From Pseudomonas fluorescens (GTDB taxonomy: Bacteria; Pseudomonadota; Gammaproteobacteria; Pseudomonadales; Pseudomonadaceae), in contig NZ_CP038438.1 of the NCBI RefSeq assembly GCF_004683905.1, positions 930,001 through 994,000 on the forward strand: DNA of 64,000 bases. The letters run 5' to 3'. Below the pieces are notes generated by a model. It had not been told where the DNA came from. It made no database searches and was given only the letters and a program-made list of their open reading frames with translations. Positions 54,301 to 63,708 of the stretch are shown piece by piece (the first letter of the stretch is position 1; the number at the start of each line of letters is the position of its first letter). The position numbers and the translations under genes were made by a program.

Positions 54301-55190
54301 GCCTGCCGGCGCCGGATCCGACGGTGCAGGCTGACGAGAACTCGCCTGATCCGCTGGTTTCGGTCGACCCGACGAAGATTCCCGCGCTGGATATCACCAT
54401 CAATCAGTTGTTTCTGGGCCAGGATCTGGTGGGCGGCTGGTCGCTCAAGGTTCGACCGACGGCCAAAGGCATTGCCCTGAACAATCTCGATATGGGCCTC
54501 AAGGGCATTCTGTTGCAGGGCAATGGCGGCTGGGAAGGGGCGCCGGGTTCGACCAACAGCTGGTTCAAGGGCCGGATCAGCGGCAAAAACCTTGCCGATG
54601 TGCTCAAGGGCTGGGGCTTTGCGCCGAGCGTGACCAGTGAAGAGTTCCACATGGATGTCGATGGCCGCTGGCCGGGCTCGCCGGCATGGCTGGCAACCAA
54701 GCGCTTCTCCGGCACGCTGGATGCCTCGCTCAATAAAGGTCAGTTCGTTGAAGTGGAGGGCGGCGCGCAGGCGTTGCGGGTGTTCGGTCTGCTCAACTTC
54801 AACTCCATCGGCCGTCGTCTGCGCCTGGACTTCTCCGACTTGTTTGGCAAAGGCTTGAGCTACGATCGGGTCAAGGGCCTGTTGGTGGCTAATAACGGCG
54901 TGTATGTCACCCGCGAGCCGATTCGCCTGACCGGTCCTTCGAGCAACCTTGAACTGGACGGTACGCTGGATCTGGTCGGCGATCAGGTCGACGCCAAATT
55001 GCTGGTGACCTTGCCGGTGACCAACAACCTGCCGATTGCCGCGTTGATCGTCGGCGCGCCGGCGGTCGGCGGGGCGCTGTTCCTGATCGACAAGCTGATC
55101 GGCGACCGCGTGGCGCGCTTCGCCAGCGTCAAGTACACCGTCAAAGGTCCGTGGAAAGAGCCGAAAATCACCTTCGACAAGCCTTTTTGA
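51387..55190 (+). CDS. yhdP: YhdP-family AsmA-like envelope protein
   Basis: This 1267-residue protein has one N-terminal membrane helix (MERLTRILAALTRWGLGLCA and on to about 33). A huge periplasmic repeating beta-groove follows, of the AsmA/YhdP superfamily. In E. coli, YhdP, TamB and YdbH bridge the inner and outer membranes and carry phospholipids outward. The C-terminal segment (SVKYTVKGPWKEPKITFDKP) and AsmA-like strands such as ELNGLKISVKEAQDGTWALE are visible. Length is right for YhdP. ATG 51387 has GGGAG at suitable distance. It follows rng by 75 nt, probably in one transcript. Confidence 0.92.
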   Translation: MERLTRILAALTRWGLGLCALVLVLMALYVSLGRELTPLVAEYRTDIEDKATAALGMPLQIGELEGNWSGFAPILLAHDVMVGDGANALRLDRVRVVPDLWASLLSREVRIAHLELNGLKISVKEAQDGTWALEGLPVQNDQPLDPEQLFKRSQMVQQLSVLDSQVTVQPLDQAPMTFTYVGLNLKTGSSRQRLDARLTLPDGQPVAMSLRTRIRPPQLPDSSLEGYVSLPQSDWSKWLPERLTQQWNFSEIKAGGELWVNWNDGALQSAAIRLNAPQVTGAYAERKPIKINNLALNGYYQRDDEGAIVTLDSLAMNFGETRWESHVQLKQTVATDKTDELWHLQADRLDLTPITPLLNALGPLPENVATVVDHLKVTGGLRNVLLDFRPNATDGSKFGFAANLDNVGFDAYHGAPAARNVSGSLSGNLDGGELRLDSKDFVLHLDPIFAKPWQYIQANARLTWKLDKEGFTLIAPYLKVLGEEGKIAGDFLIRLHFDHSQEDYMDLRVGLVDGDGRYTAKYLPEVLSPALDEWLRTAILKGAVDQGFFQYQGSLSKNAKDVDRSISLFFKVHDAELAFQPGWPHVSKVSGDVFIEDSGVRIVADKGQLLDTQVSDVFVNIPHVPAGQPTHLLLDGGFAGGLGDGLKILQTAPIGTGETFAGWEGEGDLQGKVKLDIPLEKGDLPKILVDFKTANARLKLAEPKLELSQLKGDFRFDSAKGLSGQNIAARAFDKPVTAQIFADGSPNKLKTRVAASGQVEVKKLTDWLGVTQPLPVSGTLPYQLQVNLDGTDSQLTVSSSMKGVAVDLPAPFGMSAEQGRDTVFRMTLQGAERRYWVNYDQLASFTFAAPPSNIADGRGELFLGTGDAVLPEAKGLRIRGVLSELDVAPWQDLVSKYAGNDPGGSAKQLLNSADFKVGKLTAFGTTLDQAAVQVNRKPWAWNLALDSQQAKGSASLPDAKGAPIAVNLQYVRLPAPDPTVQADENSPDPLVSVDPTKIPALDITINQLFLGQDLVGGWSLKVRPTAKGIALNNLDMGLKGILLQGNGGWEGAPGSTNSWFKGRISGKNLADVLKGWGFAPSVTSEEFHMDVDGRWPGSPAWLATKRFSGTLDASLNKGQFVEVEGGAQALRVFGLLNFNSIGRRLRLDFSDLFGKGLSYDRVKGLLVANNGVYVTREPIRLTGPSSNLELDGTLDLVGDQVDAKLLVTLPVTNNLPIAALIVGAPAVGGALFLIDKLIGDRVARFASVKYTVKGPWKEPKITFDKPF

Positions 55191-55248
55191 ACAGCCACAT
55201 CCCAGGCCTATGGAGTAGCATGGCCGCATACCTGTTACGGAGTGCGCC

Positions 55249-56109
55249 ATGTCTTTAGCGGTGATTCAAATGGTCAGCCAGAGTGATGTGCTGGCCAATC
55301 TGGCGCAGGCTCGACGCCTGCTCGAACAGGCCGCGGCCGGCGGCGCGAAGCTGGCGGTGCTGCCGGAAAACTTCGCCGCCATGGGTCGTCGCGACATCGC
55401 CGACATCGGCCGTGCCGAAGCGCTTGGCGAAGGGCCGATCCTGCCATGGTTGAAACAGACCGCCCGCGACCTCAAGTTATGGATAGTGGCCGGCACCTTG
55501 CCGTTGCCGCCGCTTGGGCAACCGGACGCCAAGTCGCATGCCTGTTCGCTGCTGGTCAACGATCAGGGTGAAACCGTGGCACGGTATGACAAGTTGCACC
55601 TGTTCGATGTTGATGTGGCGGACAATCGCGGGCGGTATCGCGAATCCGATGACTATGCTTATGGCAGTGGCGTGGTGGTCGCAGACACGCCGGTTGGCCG
55701 AGTCGGCCTGACCGTGTGTTACGACCTGCGCTTTCCGGAGCTGTACAGCGAATTGCGCGCCGCCGGTGCCGAGTTGATTACCGCCCCGTCGGCCTTCACC
55801 GCAGTGACCGGTGCGGCGCATTGGGATGTGCTAATTCGCGCCCGGGCCATCGAGACGCAGTGTTATGTATTGGCGGCAGCGCAGGGCGGGACTCACCCGG
55901 GACCGCGTGAAACCTTCGGTCATGCGGCTATTGTCGACCCGTGGGGCCGTGTGCTGGCGCATCAGGATCAAGGCGAGGCGGTATTGTTGGCCGCACGCGA
56001 CAGTGATGAACAAGCGTCTATCAGGGCGCAAATGCCGGTGACGAGTCATCGGCGGTTTTTCTCGCAGGGCGCCCAGCGGCCTGCTTCAGAACATGAATTT
56101 AAGGCGTAA
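55249..56109 (+). CDS. Carbon-nitrogen hydrolase (Nit/omega-amidase type)
   Basis: This 286-residue cytoplasmic nitrilase-superfamily enzyme has the catalytic triad E40 (LPENF), K115 (YDKLHLFD) and C157 (VCYDLRFPE). The sequence style (AVIQMVSQ at the start, [20 protein letters not shown], then the SHRRFF end) is that of the Nit1 branch, which removes deaminated glutathione by amide hydrolysis. Acting as a metabolite-repair amidase is therefore likely but not proven. ATG 55249 follows TACGGAG. It sits between yhdP and tldD. Confidence 0.88.
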   Translation: MSLAVIQMVSQSDVLANLAQARRLLEQAAAGGAKLAVLPENFAAMGRRDIADIGRAEALGEGPILPWLKQTARDLKLWIVAGTLPLPPLGQPDAKSHACSLLVNDQGETVARYDKLHLFDVDVADNRGRYRESDDYAYGSGVVVADTPVGRVGLTVCYDLRFPELYSELRAAGAELITAPSAFTAVTGAAHWDVLIRARAIETQCYVLAAAQGGTHPGPRETFGHAAIVDPWGRVLAHQDQGEAVLLAARDSDEQASIRAQMPVTSHRRFFSQGAQRPASEHEFKA

Positions 56110-56113
56110 ACCT

Positions 56114-57556
56114 ATGAGCGAGTTGTTGTCCTCAGTCAGTGATCACCTGTTGGCGCCCGGCGGCGTGACCATCGAGAGCCTGCAAGGCGTGCTCGGCGAT
56201 CTGGCAGGCCCGGGCATCGATGCTGCCGATCTGTATTTCCAGGGCCAGATCTCTGAGTCGTGGTCGCTGGAGGACGGTATCGTCAAGGAAGGCAGCTTCA
56301 ACCTCGACCAAGGTGTTGGCGTGCGTGCGCAGTCCGGCGAGAAAACCGGTTTTGCCTACAGCAACGCGATCACCCTCGAAGCCCTGGGCGCTGCGGCCCG
56401 TGCCGCCCGCTCGATCTCCCGCGCCGGGCAGAACGGCACGGTGCAGGCGTTCAGCACTCAGGATGTCGCGCAGTTGTATGCGCCGGACAATCCGCTGGAA
56501 GTGCTGAGCCGCGCCGAGAAAGTCGAGCTGCTCAAGCGCATCGACGTCGCCACCCGCGCCCTCGATCCACGGATTCAGCAGGTCAGCGTGAGCATGGCCG
56601 GGGTCTGGGAACGGATTCTGGTGGCGTCCACCGACGGTGGCCTGGCCGCTGATGTGCGTCCGCTGGTACGTTTCAACGTCAGCGTGATCGTCGAGCAGAA
56701 TGGCCGTCGCGAGCGCGGCGGACATGGCGGCGGCGGGCGTACCGACTACCGTTATTTCCTCGCCGAAGACCGTGCCATGGGCTATGCCCGTGAAGCACTG
56801 CGTCAGGCGCTGGTGAATCTGGAAGCGATTCCGGCACCGGCCGGCACCTTGCCTGTCGTCCTCGGTTCGGGCTGGTCCGGCGTGCTGCTGCACGAAGCGG
56901 TCGGTCACGGTCTGGAAGGCGACTTCAACCGCAAGGGCAGTTCGGCCTACAGCGGGCGGATGGGCGAAATGGTTGCCTCCAAGCTCTGCACCATTGTCGA
57001 TGACGGCACGTTGAGCGGTCGTCGCGGCTCGCTGAGCGTCGACGACGAAGGCACTCCGACCGAGTGCACCACGCTGATCGAGAACGGCGTGCTCAAAGGT
57101 TACATGCAGGACAAGCTCAATGCGCGTCTGATGGGCGTGGCCCGTACCGGCAACGGTCGTCGCGAGTCCTACGCGCATCTGCCGATGCCGCGCATGACCA
57201 ACACCTACATGCTCGGAGGCGAGAGCGATCCGGCGGAAATCATCGCGTCGGTGAAGAAGGGCATCTACTGCGCCAACCTTGGCGGCGGTCAGGTCGACAT
57301 CACCAGCGGCAAGTTCGTGTTCTCCACCAGTGAGGCGTACCTGATCGAGGACGGCAAGATCACCGCGCCGGTCAAGGGCGCGACGTTGATCGGCAACGGC
57401 CCCGAGGCGATGAGCCGGGTGTCGATGGTCGGTAACGATCTGGCGCTGGACAGCGGTGTGGGCACGTGCGGCAAGGACGGGCAGTCGGTGCCGGTGGGTG
57501 TCGGTCAGCCGACGCTGAAGATCGATGCGATTACCGTGGGTGGCACGGGCGCATAA
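56114..57556 (+). CDS. tldD: Metalloprotease subunit TldD
   Basis: TldD forms with PmbA (TldE) a zinc peptidase that acts on unfolded small peptides, including microcin B17 precursor and CcdA in E. coli. The 480-residue protein has the HExxxH motif (H260, E261, H265 in [14 protein letters not shown]), as expected only for the D subunit, and ends with the [17 protein letters not shown] tail. ATG 56114 (MSELLSS) lies 5 nt after the amidase stop. An in-frame upstream ATG inside that gene is less likely. Confidence 0.95.
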   Translation: MSELLSSVSDHLLAPGGVTIESLQGVLGDLAGPGIDAADLYFQGQISESWSLEDGIVKEGSFNLDQGVGVRAQSGEKTGFAYSNAITLEALGAAARAARSISRAGQNGTVQAFSTQDVAQLYAPDNPLEVLSRAEKVELLKRIDVATRALDPRIQQVSVSMAGVWERILVASTDGGLAADVRPLVRFNVSVIVEQNGRRERGGHGGGGRTDYRYFLAEDRAMGYAREALRQALVNLEAIPAPAGTLPVVLGSGWSGVLLHEAVGHGLEGDFNRKGSSAYSGRMGEMVASKLCTIVDDGTLSGRRGSLSVDDEGTPTECTTLIENGVLKGYMQDKLNARLMGVARTGNGRRESYAHLPMPRMTNTYMLGGESDPAEIIASVKKGIYCANLGGGQVDITSGKFVFSTSEAYLIEDGKITAPVKGATLIGNGPEAMSRVSMVGNDLALDSGVGTCGKDGQSVPVGVGQPTLKIDAITVGGTGA

Positions 57557-57607
57557 AAAGAGGTGGAGCTGCGGGTGGCGCGCAGGGCGGCCACCCGATG
57601 GCGAGTA

Positions 57608-58132
57608 TCAACGCAGGCCGCGTTGGGTATCGTCCAGCTCACGGATGTACTTGAAGATCTTGCGGCTGGAAGCAGGAGGTTTGTTGTGTGCAACCTCGTG
57701 CTGAGCCTGACGGATCAGGGAACGCAGTTGCTGGCGATCGGCGTCGGGGTATTCGACGACGAATTTCTCCAGCACGGCATCGTCACCGGCGATCAGGCGG
57801 TCACGCCAGCGTTCGAGGTTGTGGAAACGCTCGTTGTACTGACGGGTGGAGGCATCGAGTTGATCGAGCAGGACCAGAATCGCGTCAGTGTCCTGATCGC
57901 GCATCAGTTTGCCGATGAACTGCAGGTGCCGTTTACGCGCGATGTTCGCGGTGTGCTTCGGCGCATCAGCCAGGGCCCGGCGCAAGGCGTCGGTCAATGG
58001 CAGTTTTGCCTGCAAGTCGGGCTTGAGTGTTGTAAGGCGCTCGCCAAGGTCAACCAGAGCATGCAGCTCGCGTTTGACCTGAGATTTGCTTTTTTCTCCC
58101 GTATCGAGGGAGTCGTCGTAAGAATCAACCAT
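57608..58132 (-). CDS. darP: Ribosome-associated protein DarP/YjgA (DUF615)
   Basis: This 174-residue basic helical protein starts [20 protein letters not shown] and contains the family segments [31 protein letters not shown] and [13 protein letters not shown]. YjgA/DarP binds late 50S precursors and helps 23S rRNA folding. It is encoded between tldD and pmbA but on the opposite strand, the usual Pseudomonas arrangement. A much longer minus-strand open frame covering pmbA runs into this gene, but only this portion is real. Confidence 0.92.
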   Translation of the reverse strand: MVDSYDDSLDTGEKSKSQVKRELHALVDLGERLTTLKPDLQAKLPLTDALRRALADAPKHTANIARKRHLQFIGKLMRDQDTDAILVLLDQLDASTRQYNERFHNLERWRDRLIAGDDAVLEKFVVEYPDADRQQLRSLIRQAQHEVAHNKPPASSRKIFKYIRELDDTQRGLR

Positions 58133-58240
58133 GGTGGCAGTCCGCAAAGAAACGCCGCCATGATAACCAGTCGGGGGCCGCTTGTCCGGCCCGGTCGCTC
58201 GATGACCCCAGCCGAAAGCAGAATTTGAGTGGAGATGAGC

Positions 58241-59587
58241 ATGAGTGCAGTTCAAAGCGTCGGCCCGCAAGCATTGCCGGCACTGCAGGAACAGGTCGAG
58301 CAGATCATCGCCGAAGCCAAGCGTCAGGGCGCCAGTGCCTGCGAAGTCGCGGTGTCGCTGGAGCAGGGTTTGTCGACGTCGGTGCGTCAGCGTGAGGTCG
58401 AGACGGTCGAATTCAATCGCGACCAAGGCTTTGGCATCACCTTGTATGTTGGCCAGCGAAAAGGCTCGGCAAGCACCTCCGCCACCGGGCCGGACGCGAT
58501 TCGTGAAACCGTTGCCGCTGCACTGGCGATCGCCAAACATACCTCTGAAGACGAAGCCTCGGGCCTCGCCGATGCCGCGCTGATGGCCAGGGATGTGCAG
58601 GATTTCGACCTGTTCCACGAATGGGACATCACCCCGGAGCAGGCCATCGAGAAGGCGTTGCTCTGTGAAGCCGCCGCGTTCGACGCCGATGCGCGAATCA
58701 AGAACGCCGACGGCACCACCCTCAGCACCCATCGGGGCTGCCGTGTATATGGCAACAGCCACGGTTTCATCGGCGGTTACGCGTCGACCCGGCACAGCCT
58801 GAGCTGCGTGATGATCGCCGAAGCCGACGGCCAGATGCAGCGCGATTACTGGTATGACGTCAATCGTCAGGGCAGCCTGCTGGCGGATCCGGTGAGCATC
58901 GGCCAGCGTGCCGCGCAACGCGCCGCGAGCCGTCTGGGCGCGCGTCCGGTGCCGACCTGCGAAGTGCCGGTGCTGTTTTCCGCTGAACTGGCGGGCGGCT
59001 TGTTCGGCAGCTTCCTGTCGGCGGTTTCTGGCGGCAGTCTGTATCGCAAATCGTCGTTCCTCGAAGGCACGCTGGGGCAGAAATTGTTTCCGGAATGGCT
59101 GACCATCGATGAGCGTCCGCATCTGATGCGCGCCATGGGCAGTGCGTCCTACGACGGTGATGGTCTGGCCACCTACGCCAAACCGTTCGTCGAGAAGGGC
59201 GAGTTGGTGTCGTACATCCTCGGCACGTACTCCGGGCGCAAACTCGGCATGCCGAGCACCGCCAACGCGGGAGGCGTGCATAACCTGTTCGTCACTCACG
59301 GTGATGAAGATCAGGCGGCGCTGTTGAAGCGCATGGGCCGTGGGCTGCTGGTCACCGAATTGATGGGCCATGGCTTGAACATGGTCACCGGCGATTATTC
59401 GCGCGGGGCGGCGGGTTTCTGGGTCGAAAACGGCGAAATCCAGTTCGCGGTGCAGGAAGTGACCATCGCCGGCAACATGCGCGACATGTTCAAGCAGATC
59501 GTTGCAGTCGGTAATGACCTGGAGTTGCGTAGCAATATTCGTACGGGCTCGGTGCTGATCGAGCGGATGACTGTCGCGGGCAGCTAA
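58241..59587 (+). CDS. pmbA: Metalloprotease subunit PmbA/TldE
   Basis: This is the non-catalytic partner of TldD: 448 residues beginning [20 protein letters not shown], with no HExxxH motif, as expected. Conserved segments include [38 protein letters not shown] and [23 protein letters not shown] 58241 is chosen because GGAG lies six bases upstream; an ATG two codons before is inside that site. Ends before a strong terminator. Confidence 0.95.
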   Translation: MSAVQSVGPQALPALQEQVEQIIAEAKRQGASACEVAVSLEQGLSTSVRQREVETVEFNRDQGFGITLYVGQRKGSASTSATGPDAIRETVAAALAIAKHTSEDEASGLADAALMARDVQDFDLFHEWDITPEQAIEKALLCEAAAFDADARIKNADGTTLSTHRGCRVYGNSHGFIGGYASTRHSLSCVMIAEADGQMQRDYWYDVNRQGSLLADPVSIGQRAAQRAASRLGARPVPTCEVPVLFSAELAGGLFGSFLSAVSGGSLYRKSSFLEGTLGQKLFPEWLTIDERPHLMRAMGSASYDGDGLATYAKPFVEKGELVSYILGTYSGRKLGMPSTANAGGVHNLFVTHGDEDQAALLKRMGRGLLVTELMGHGLNMVTGDYSRGAAGFWVENGEIQFAVQEVTIAGNMRDMFKQIVAVGNDLELRSNIRTGSVLIERMTVAGS

Positions 59588-59606
59588 GCCCCAGCGGTCA
59601 GACAAG

Positions 59607-59645
59607 AAAGGCGCGCCACCTCATCGGGTGGCGCGCCTTTTTTCT
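59607..59645 (+). terminator. Intrinsic terminator of pmbA
   Basis: AAGGCGCGCCACC pairs with GGTGGCGCGCCTT around TCATC-G, followed by six T. Confidence 0.9.
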
Positions 59646-59663
59646 TGGCTCCACACAAAACCT

Positions 59664-59753
59664 TGTGGGAGCGAGCCTGCTCGCGAAAGCGATTTAACAG
59701 CCGACCCCGGCGGTGACTGACACGACGCCTTCGCGAGCAGGCTCGCTCCTACA
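59664..59753. repeat. REPIN (GAGCCTGCTCGCGA class)
   Basis: TGTGGGAGCGAGCCTGCTCG at the left is inverted at the right as GCGAGCAGGCTCGCTCCTAC. The centre holds AACAGCCGACCCCGG. Between pmbA and the Fur-controlled operon. Confidence 0.9.
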
Positions 59754-59785
59754 ATGGAGTCTGTGTAATCAGGCGCTCTTGTTTT

Positions 59786-59817
59786 GGTTCTCATTATCAT
59801 ATAATAATAAATCTCAT
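59786..59817 (+). promoter_or_regulatory. Fur box and promoter of the fagA-fumC-orfX-sodA operon
   Basis: The minus strand reads GATGAGATTTATTATTATAT followed by GATAATGAGAACC, containing the GATAATGAGAA half of a Fur box and AT-rich repeats. TATAAT at 59800-59805 lies within it as a -10. Iron-replete Fur would therefore block the promoter. The P. aeruginosa counterpart operon is known to be Fur-repressed. Confidence 0.7.
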
Positions 59818-59837
59818 CTCCGAACGAGTCCCGGATC

Positions 59838-60245
59838 ATGAGTTCTGCCTTGCACGAGCAGCCGTACCTCGAAAGCTGGCGCTGGATGAGTCGCCAGATC
59901 CGTTGCGCGATGGATCCTGACGAACCACGCCTGATCGAACATTACCTGGCCGAAGGCCGTTATCTGGCCTGCTGTACGGCGACTTCCCCGTGGACCATCG
60001 CTGAAACCTCCTTCCGTCTGCTGCTCGACACAGCCACCGACATCGCGTTGCCGTGGCACTGGCGCAGCCTGTGTCTCGATCAAGCCTGGCGTCCGTTGCG
60101 TGAAATGGAGCGCCTCTCTCTGTGCAACTGTCGGCTCCAGCGCTGGCAGCGCTACACCTGGCAACTGGCGACCTGCGAGTTGCTTCCCTCGATTCCTCTC
60201 ATTGAATTAGTCCAAGGATTTACCGATGACCAAGACTCGTATTGA
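59838..60245 (+). CDS. fagA: FagA-like Fur-associated protein
   Basis: This 135-residue cytoplasmic protein, MSSALHEQPYLESWRWMSRQ, is Trp/Leu/Arg-rich with several Cys (YLACCTATS, LCNCRLQRW). It matches in size and position FagA, the first gene of the P. aeruginosa fagA-fumC-orfX-sodA operon. Function is unknown. Its end overlaps the fumC start by 20 nt, implying coupled translation. The Cys cluster could bind iron, but that is a guess. Confidence 0.8.
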   Translation: MSSALHEQPYLESWRWMSRQIRCAMDPDEPRLIEHYLAEGRYLACCTATSPWTIAETSFRLLLDTATDIALPWHWRSLCLDQAWRPLREMERLSLCNCRLQRWQRYTWQLATCELLPSIPLIELVQGFTDDQDSY

Positions 60246-61602
60246 GCGCGACAGCATGGGCGAACTACAGGTGCCGGTGGACGCTCTCTATGGCGCGCAG
60301 ACCCAGCGTGCAGTGGATAACTTCCCGATCAGCGGCAAGCCGATGCCAACGCAATTCATCCGTGCGCTGATCCTCGCCAAAGCCGCCGCCGCGCGGGCCA
60401 ACGTCGAGCTCAACCAGCTCAGCGCCGGCCAGGGCAAAGCCATCAGCGATGCGGCCCAAGGCCTGCTCGAAGGCGACTTCATGCAGCATTTCCCGGTGGA
60501 TATCTTCCAGACCGGCTCCGGCACCAGCTCCAACATGAACGCCAACGAAGTGATCGCGACCCTCGCCAGCCGACTGCTTGGCGAGCCGGTCAACCCGAAC
60601 GATCACGTCAACTGCGGCCAGAGCAGCAACGACATCATTCCGACCACCATCCACGTCAGCGCCGCCCTGGCGTTGCACGAACAACTGCTGCCGGCGCTGT
60701 TGCATCTGGTGCAGGTCATCGAAAACAAAGCCGAACAGGTGCACCACCACGTCAAAACCGGCCGCACGCACTTGATGGACGCGATGCCGGTGCGCATGAG
60801 TCAGGTGCTCAATGGCTGGGCGCAGCAGCTCAAGGCCAACATCGGTCATCTGCAGGACTTGCTGCCGAGCCTGCAATCGCTGGCGCAGGGCGGTACGGCG
60901 GTCGGCACCGGGATCAACGCGCATCCGGAGTTTGCCAAGCGTTTCAGTCGCCAGCTCAGCCAACTGACGAATGTGCAATTAACTCCGGGCAAGGATCTGT
61001 TCGCCCTGATCGGCTCGCAGGACACCGCCGTCGCCGTCTCCGGTCAGCTCAAGGCTACCGCCGTGTCGCTGATGAAAATCGCCAACGACCTGCGCTGGAT
61101 GAACTCCGGTCCGCTCGCCGGCCTTGGCGAGATCGAGCTGGAAGCCCTGCAACCGGGTTCGTCGATCATGCCGGGCAAGGTTAATCCGGTGATTCCGGAA
61201 GCTACTGCGATGGTCGCTGCGCAAGTGATCGGCAACGATTCGGTGATCACCATCGCCGGCCAGTCGGGCAACTTCGAGCTGAACGTGATGCTGCCGATCA
61301 TCGCCCAGAACCTGCTGAGCAGCATCGAACTGCTGGCCAATGCCAGTCGTCTGCTCGGCGACAAGGCCATCGCCAGCTTCAAGGTCAACGAGTCGCGGCT
61401 CAAAGAAGCGCTGTCGCGTAATCCGATCCTAGTCACGGCGCTCAACCCGATCATCGGCTATCAGAAAGCCGCCGAAATCGCCAAGCAGGCCTACAAGCAG
61501 GGCCGCCCGGTGATCGACGTCGCGCTGGAACACACCGATCTGTCGCGCAGCCACCTGGAAGAGTTGCTCAACCCCGAGAAACTCACCGCCGGCGGCGTGT
61601 AA
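60226..61602 (+). CDS. fumC: Fumarate hydratase class II (iron-independent)
   Basis: FumC interconverts fumarate and malate without an iron-sulfur cluster, replacing iron-dependent fumarases when iron is short. The 458-residue protein has the superfamily signature GSSIMPGKVNP (311-321), GSGTSSNMNANEVI (98-111), NCGQSSND (129-136) and catalytic H182 in GRTHLMDA. It starts inside the fagA 3' end with AAGGAT upstream. Iron-regulated context explains its isozyme role. Confidence 0.96.
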   Translation: MTKTRIERDSMGELQVPVDALYGAQTQRAVDNFPISGKPMPTQFIRALILAKAAAARANVELNQLSAGQGKAISDAAQGLLEGDFMQHFPVDIFQTGSGTSSNMNANEVIATLASRLLGEPVNPNDHVNCGQSSNDIIPTTIHVSAALALHEQLLPALLHLVQVIENKAEQVHHHVKTGRTHLMDAMPVRMSQVLNGWAQQLKANIGHLQDLLPSLQSLAQGGTAVGTGINAHPEFAKRFSRQLSQLTNVQLTPGKDLFALIGSQDTAVAVSGQLKATAVSLMKIANDLRWMNSGPLAGLGEIELEALQPGSSIMPGKVNPVIPEATAMVAAQVIGNDSVITIAGQSGNFELNVMLPIIAQNLLSSIELLANASRLLGDKAIASFKVNESRLKEALSRNPILVTALNPIIGYQKAAEIAKQAYKQGRPVIDVALEHTDLSRSHLEELLNPEKLTAGGV

Positions 61603-61629
61603 ACCCCGCAACCGCTTTGGAGGCTCACC

Positions 61630-62070
61630 ATGGAGCACTGGAAACGCACGATCGAACGGGCCAATCGCTGCTTCATGCTCGGCGAGCTGATCGACGCCCG
61701 CGAGGCTTACCTGCAAGCCCTGGCCCTGGCGCAAGTGCTATTCGAACGCTGGGCCGATGCCGACGAAGCGGTGGCGGCCTGCGTCATCTCCCACCACAAC
61801 CTGGCGGATCTGCACCTGCGCCTGAATCAGCCGGAGGAGAGCGCCGAGTACCTCTGCGCGATTCATCAACGGCTGTTGCAGACCATGCAGGACGAGCGCC
61901 TGCGCCCGGCCCTGCGTGAAGCGGCGTTGCGCCAGAGCAGCAAGACCTACGTCGAACTGCTGAATTTCATCAGCGAACACGGCGAATACCCGCGCACCCA
62001 GCGCCTGCTGCACCCGGACACCGGCAATGCACGCCGCGCCTCAGTCTCACATCACCATGGAGTCCACTGA
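61630..62070 (+). CDS. OrfX of the fumC-sodA operon (unknown, helical repeat)
   Basis: This 146-residue protein, [20 protein letters not shown], is almost wholly helical, with TPR-like spacing ([40 protein letters not shown]). The C-terminus is His-rich (SVSHHHGVH). The function of the counterpart in P. aeruginosa is unknown. GGAGG lies six bases upstream of the ATG. Its TGA is one base before the sodA ATG, so the two are tightly coupled. The TPR-like fold suggests a protein-binding role, perhaps with metal delivery to SodA, which is speculative. Confidence 0.8.
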   Translation: MEHWKRTIERANRCFMLGELIDAREAYLQALALAQVLFERWADADEAVAACVISHHNLADLHLRLNQPEESAEYLCAIHQRLLQTMQDERLRPALREAALRQSSKTYVELLNFISEHGEYPRTQRLLHPDTGNARRASVSHHHGVH

Positions 62071-62071
62071 A

Positions 62072-62683
62072 ATGGCTTTTACCTTGCCTGCCTTGCCTTA
62101 CGCCTACGATGCCCTGGAACCGCACATCGATGCGCAAACCATGGAGATCCACTACACCAAGCACCACCAGACCTACATCAACAACCTCAATGCCGCCGTC
62201 GAAGGCACTGAGTACGCCGAATGGCCGGTGGAAAAACTGGTCGCCAGCGTTCAGCAGTTGCCGGAAGAACTCCGCGCGGCGGTGATCAATCAGGGTGGCG
62301 GGCATGCCAACCATTCGCTGTTCTGGGAAGTCATGGTGCCCAACGGCGGTGGTAAGCCGGACGGCGCGCTGGCCAAGGCCATCGAGGCGCAACTGGGCGG
62401 CCTCGACAGCTTCAAGGAAGCCTTCACCAAAGCCGCGTTGACCCGTTTCGGCAGCGGCTGGGCCTGGCTCAGCGTGACCCCGGAGAAAAAACTGGTCGTG
62501 GAAAGTAGCGGCAATCAGGACAGCCCGTTGATGAACGGCAACACGCCGATTCTCGGTCTGGATGTTTGGGAACACGCCTATTACCTGCGTTATCAGAACC
62601 GTCGCCCGGAATACATCAACGCGTTCTACAACGTGATCAACTGGCCGGAAGTTGCTGCGCGCTACCAGGCTGCACTGGTTTAA
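62072..62683 (+). CDS. sodA: Superoxide dismutase, Mn type
   Basis: This enzyme dismutates superoxide in the cytoplasm. The 203-residue protein has metal ligands H27, H81, D164 and H168 ([34 protein letters not shown]). [14 protein letters not shown] and the absence of Fe-type hallmarks favour manganese. The start [12 protein letters not shown] is at 62072. A longer frame into orfX is not used, as GGAG lies nine bases upstream of this ATG. Iron-starvation induction through Fur fits replacement of Fe-SOD. Confidence 0.95.
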   Translation: MAFTLPALPYAYDALEPHIDAQTMEIHYTKHHQTYINNLNAAVEGTEYAEWPVEKLVASVQQLPEELRAAVINQGGGHANHSLFWEVMVPNGGGKPDGALAKAIEAQLGGLDSFKEAFTKAALTRFGSGWAWLSVTPEKKLVVESSGNQDSPLMNGNTPILGLDVWEHAYYLRYQNRRPEYINAFYNVINWPEVAARYQAALV

Positions 62684-62713
62684 GTCTTCTATAAAAACAA
62701 TCCAGGGCTGACT

Positions 62714-63607
62714 ATGGGCACTGAAACACTGGCGATTGGCGGTGGGCGCATGTTTCGTTACGCGGTCGGGTCGCTGTTGCTGCTGGCGGGCATGACCCTG
62801 CTGGCCGTGCACGGGCTGGAATGGCTGGATCTGCAGCCGCGATTGTCACGCGCATTGCAGGGCGGCGCGATCTGCGCCCTCGGCACGGCGCTCGGCGCGG
62901 TGCCGGTGCTGGTGATCCGGCGTATGCCGCAGAGGCTCAGCGATACGCTACTGGGTTTCGGCGCCGGCGTGATGCTGGCGGCGACCGCGTTTTCGCTGAT
63001 CGTGCCGGGCATCGCTGCTGCCGAAAGTCTGGGCCTGACACCGTTGGCCGCCAGCGGGCTGATTTGCTTCGGCATCATGCTCGGTGCATTCGGTTTGTAT
63101 CTGGTGGATCTGAAACTGTCCGGCGCCTCACCGGAAATGCTCGTCGGTACCCCCGAGCACCCGGTGATTCCGCCGCGCATCTGGCTGTTCGTCTTCGCCA
63201 TCATTGCTCACAACATCCCGGAAGGCATGGCGGTGGGGGTGTCCGCTGGCGGCGGCATGCCGGATGCCGACAGTCTGGCGATGGGCATCGCCTTGCAGGA
63301 TGTGCCAGAGGGATTGGTGATTGCGCTGGTACTGGCGGGGGCGGGAATGTCGCGGGTCAAGGCATTCTTGATCGGTGCGGCGTCAGGACTGGTCGAACCG
63401 GTGTTTGCACTGCTCTGTGCGTGGCTGGTCAGTCTTGCGGAGCTGTTATTGCCGATGGGGCTGGCAGTGGCGGCGGGGGCGATGTTGCTGGTGGTGACGC
63501 ACGAAGTCATTCCAGAATCGCGCCGCAATGGTCATGACAAGCTGGCCAGTCTTGGCTTGCTGATCGGGTTTTGTCTGATGATGGTGATGGATACGGCGTT
63601 GGGTTGA
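62714..63607 (+). CDS. ZIP-family metal transporter
   Basis: This 297-residue inner-membrane protein has eight predicted helices and the ZIP metal-site motifs HNIPEG (166-171) and QDVPEG (195-200). The His in the second motif is replaced by Gln-Asp. A short His-poor variable loop follows helix 3. It lies 30 nt after sodA, probably in the same Fur-controlled transcript. Manganese supply to SodA is attractive, but zinc or iron is equally possible. Confidence 0.87.
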   Translation: MGTETLAIGGGRMFRYAVGSLLLLAGMTLLAVHGLEWLDLQPRLSRALQGGAICALGTALGAVPVLVIRRMPQRLSDTLLGFGAGVMLAATAFSLIVPGIAAAESLGLTPLAASGLICFGIMLGAFGLYLVDLKLSGASPEMLVGTPEHPVIPPRIWLFVFAIIAHNIPEGMAVGVSAGGGMPDADSLAMGIALQDVPEGLVIALVLAGAGMSRVKAFLIGAASGLVEPVFALLCAWLVSLAELLLPMGLAVAAGAMLLVVTHEVIPESRRNGHDKLASLGLLIGFCLMMVMDTALG

Positions 63608-63612
63608 ATATC

Positions 63613-63687
63613 AAAAGATCGCAGCCTGCGGCAGCTCCTACATTGGAATGCGTTCACTGTAGGAGCTGCCGCAGGCTGCGATCTTTT
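63613..63687. repeat. Palindromic repeat of the AGGAGCTGCCGCAGGC class
   Basis: AAAAGATCGCAGCCTGCGGC at the left is inverted at the right, ending GGCTGCGATCTTTT, around TACATTGGAATGCG. It is the same family as 36328-36402 and is flanked by extra TTTTGATC copies. It lies between convergent genes. Confidence 0.88.
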
Positions 63688-63708
63688 GATCTTTTGATCT
63701 TTAAACGA

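Noticed and set aside
51696..55250. 1184-codon open frame opposite yhdP
   Set aside because: Antisense shadow; the plus strand has the complete YhdP-type protein with matching start and context.
58133..59605. N-terminal extension of darP across pmbA
   Set aside because: The minus-strand frame is open through pmbA, but the DarP family begins at MVDSYDD (58132), and pmbA is a certain gene on the other strand.
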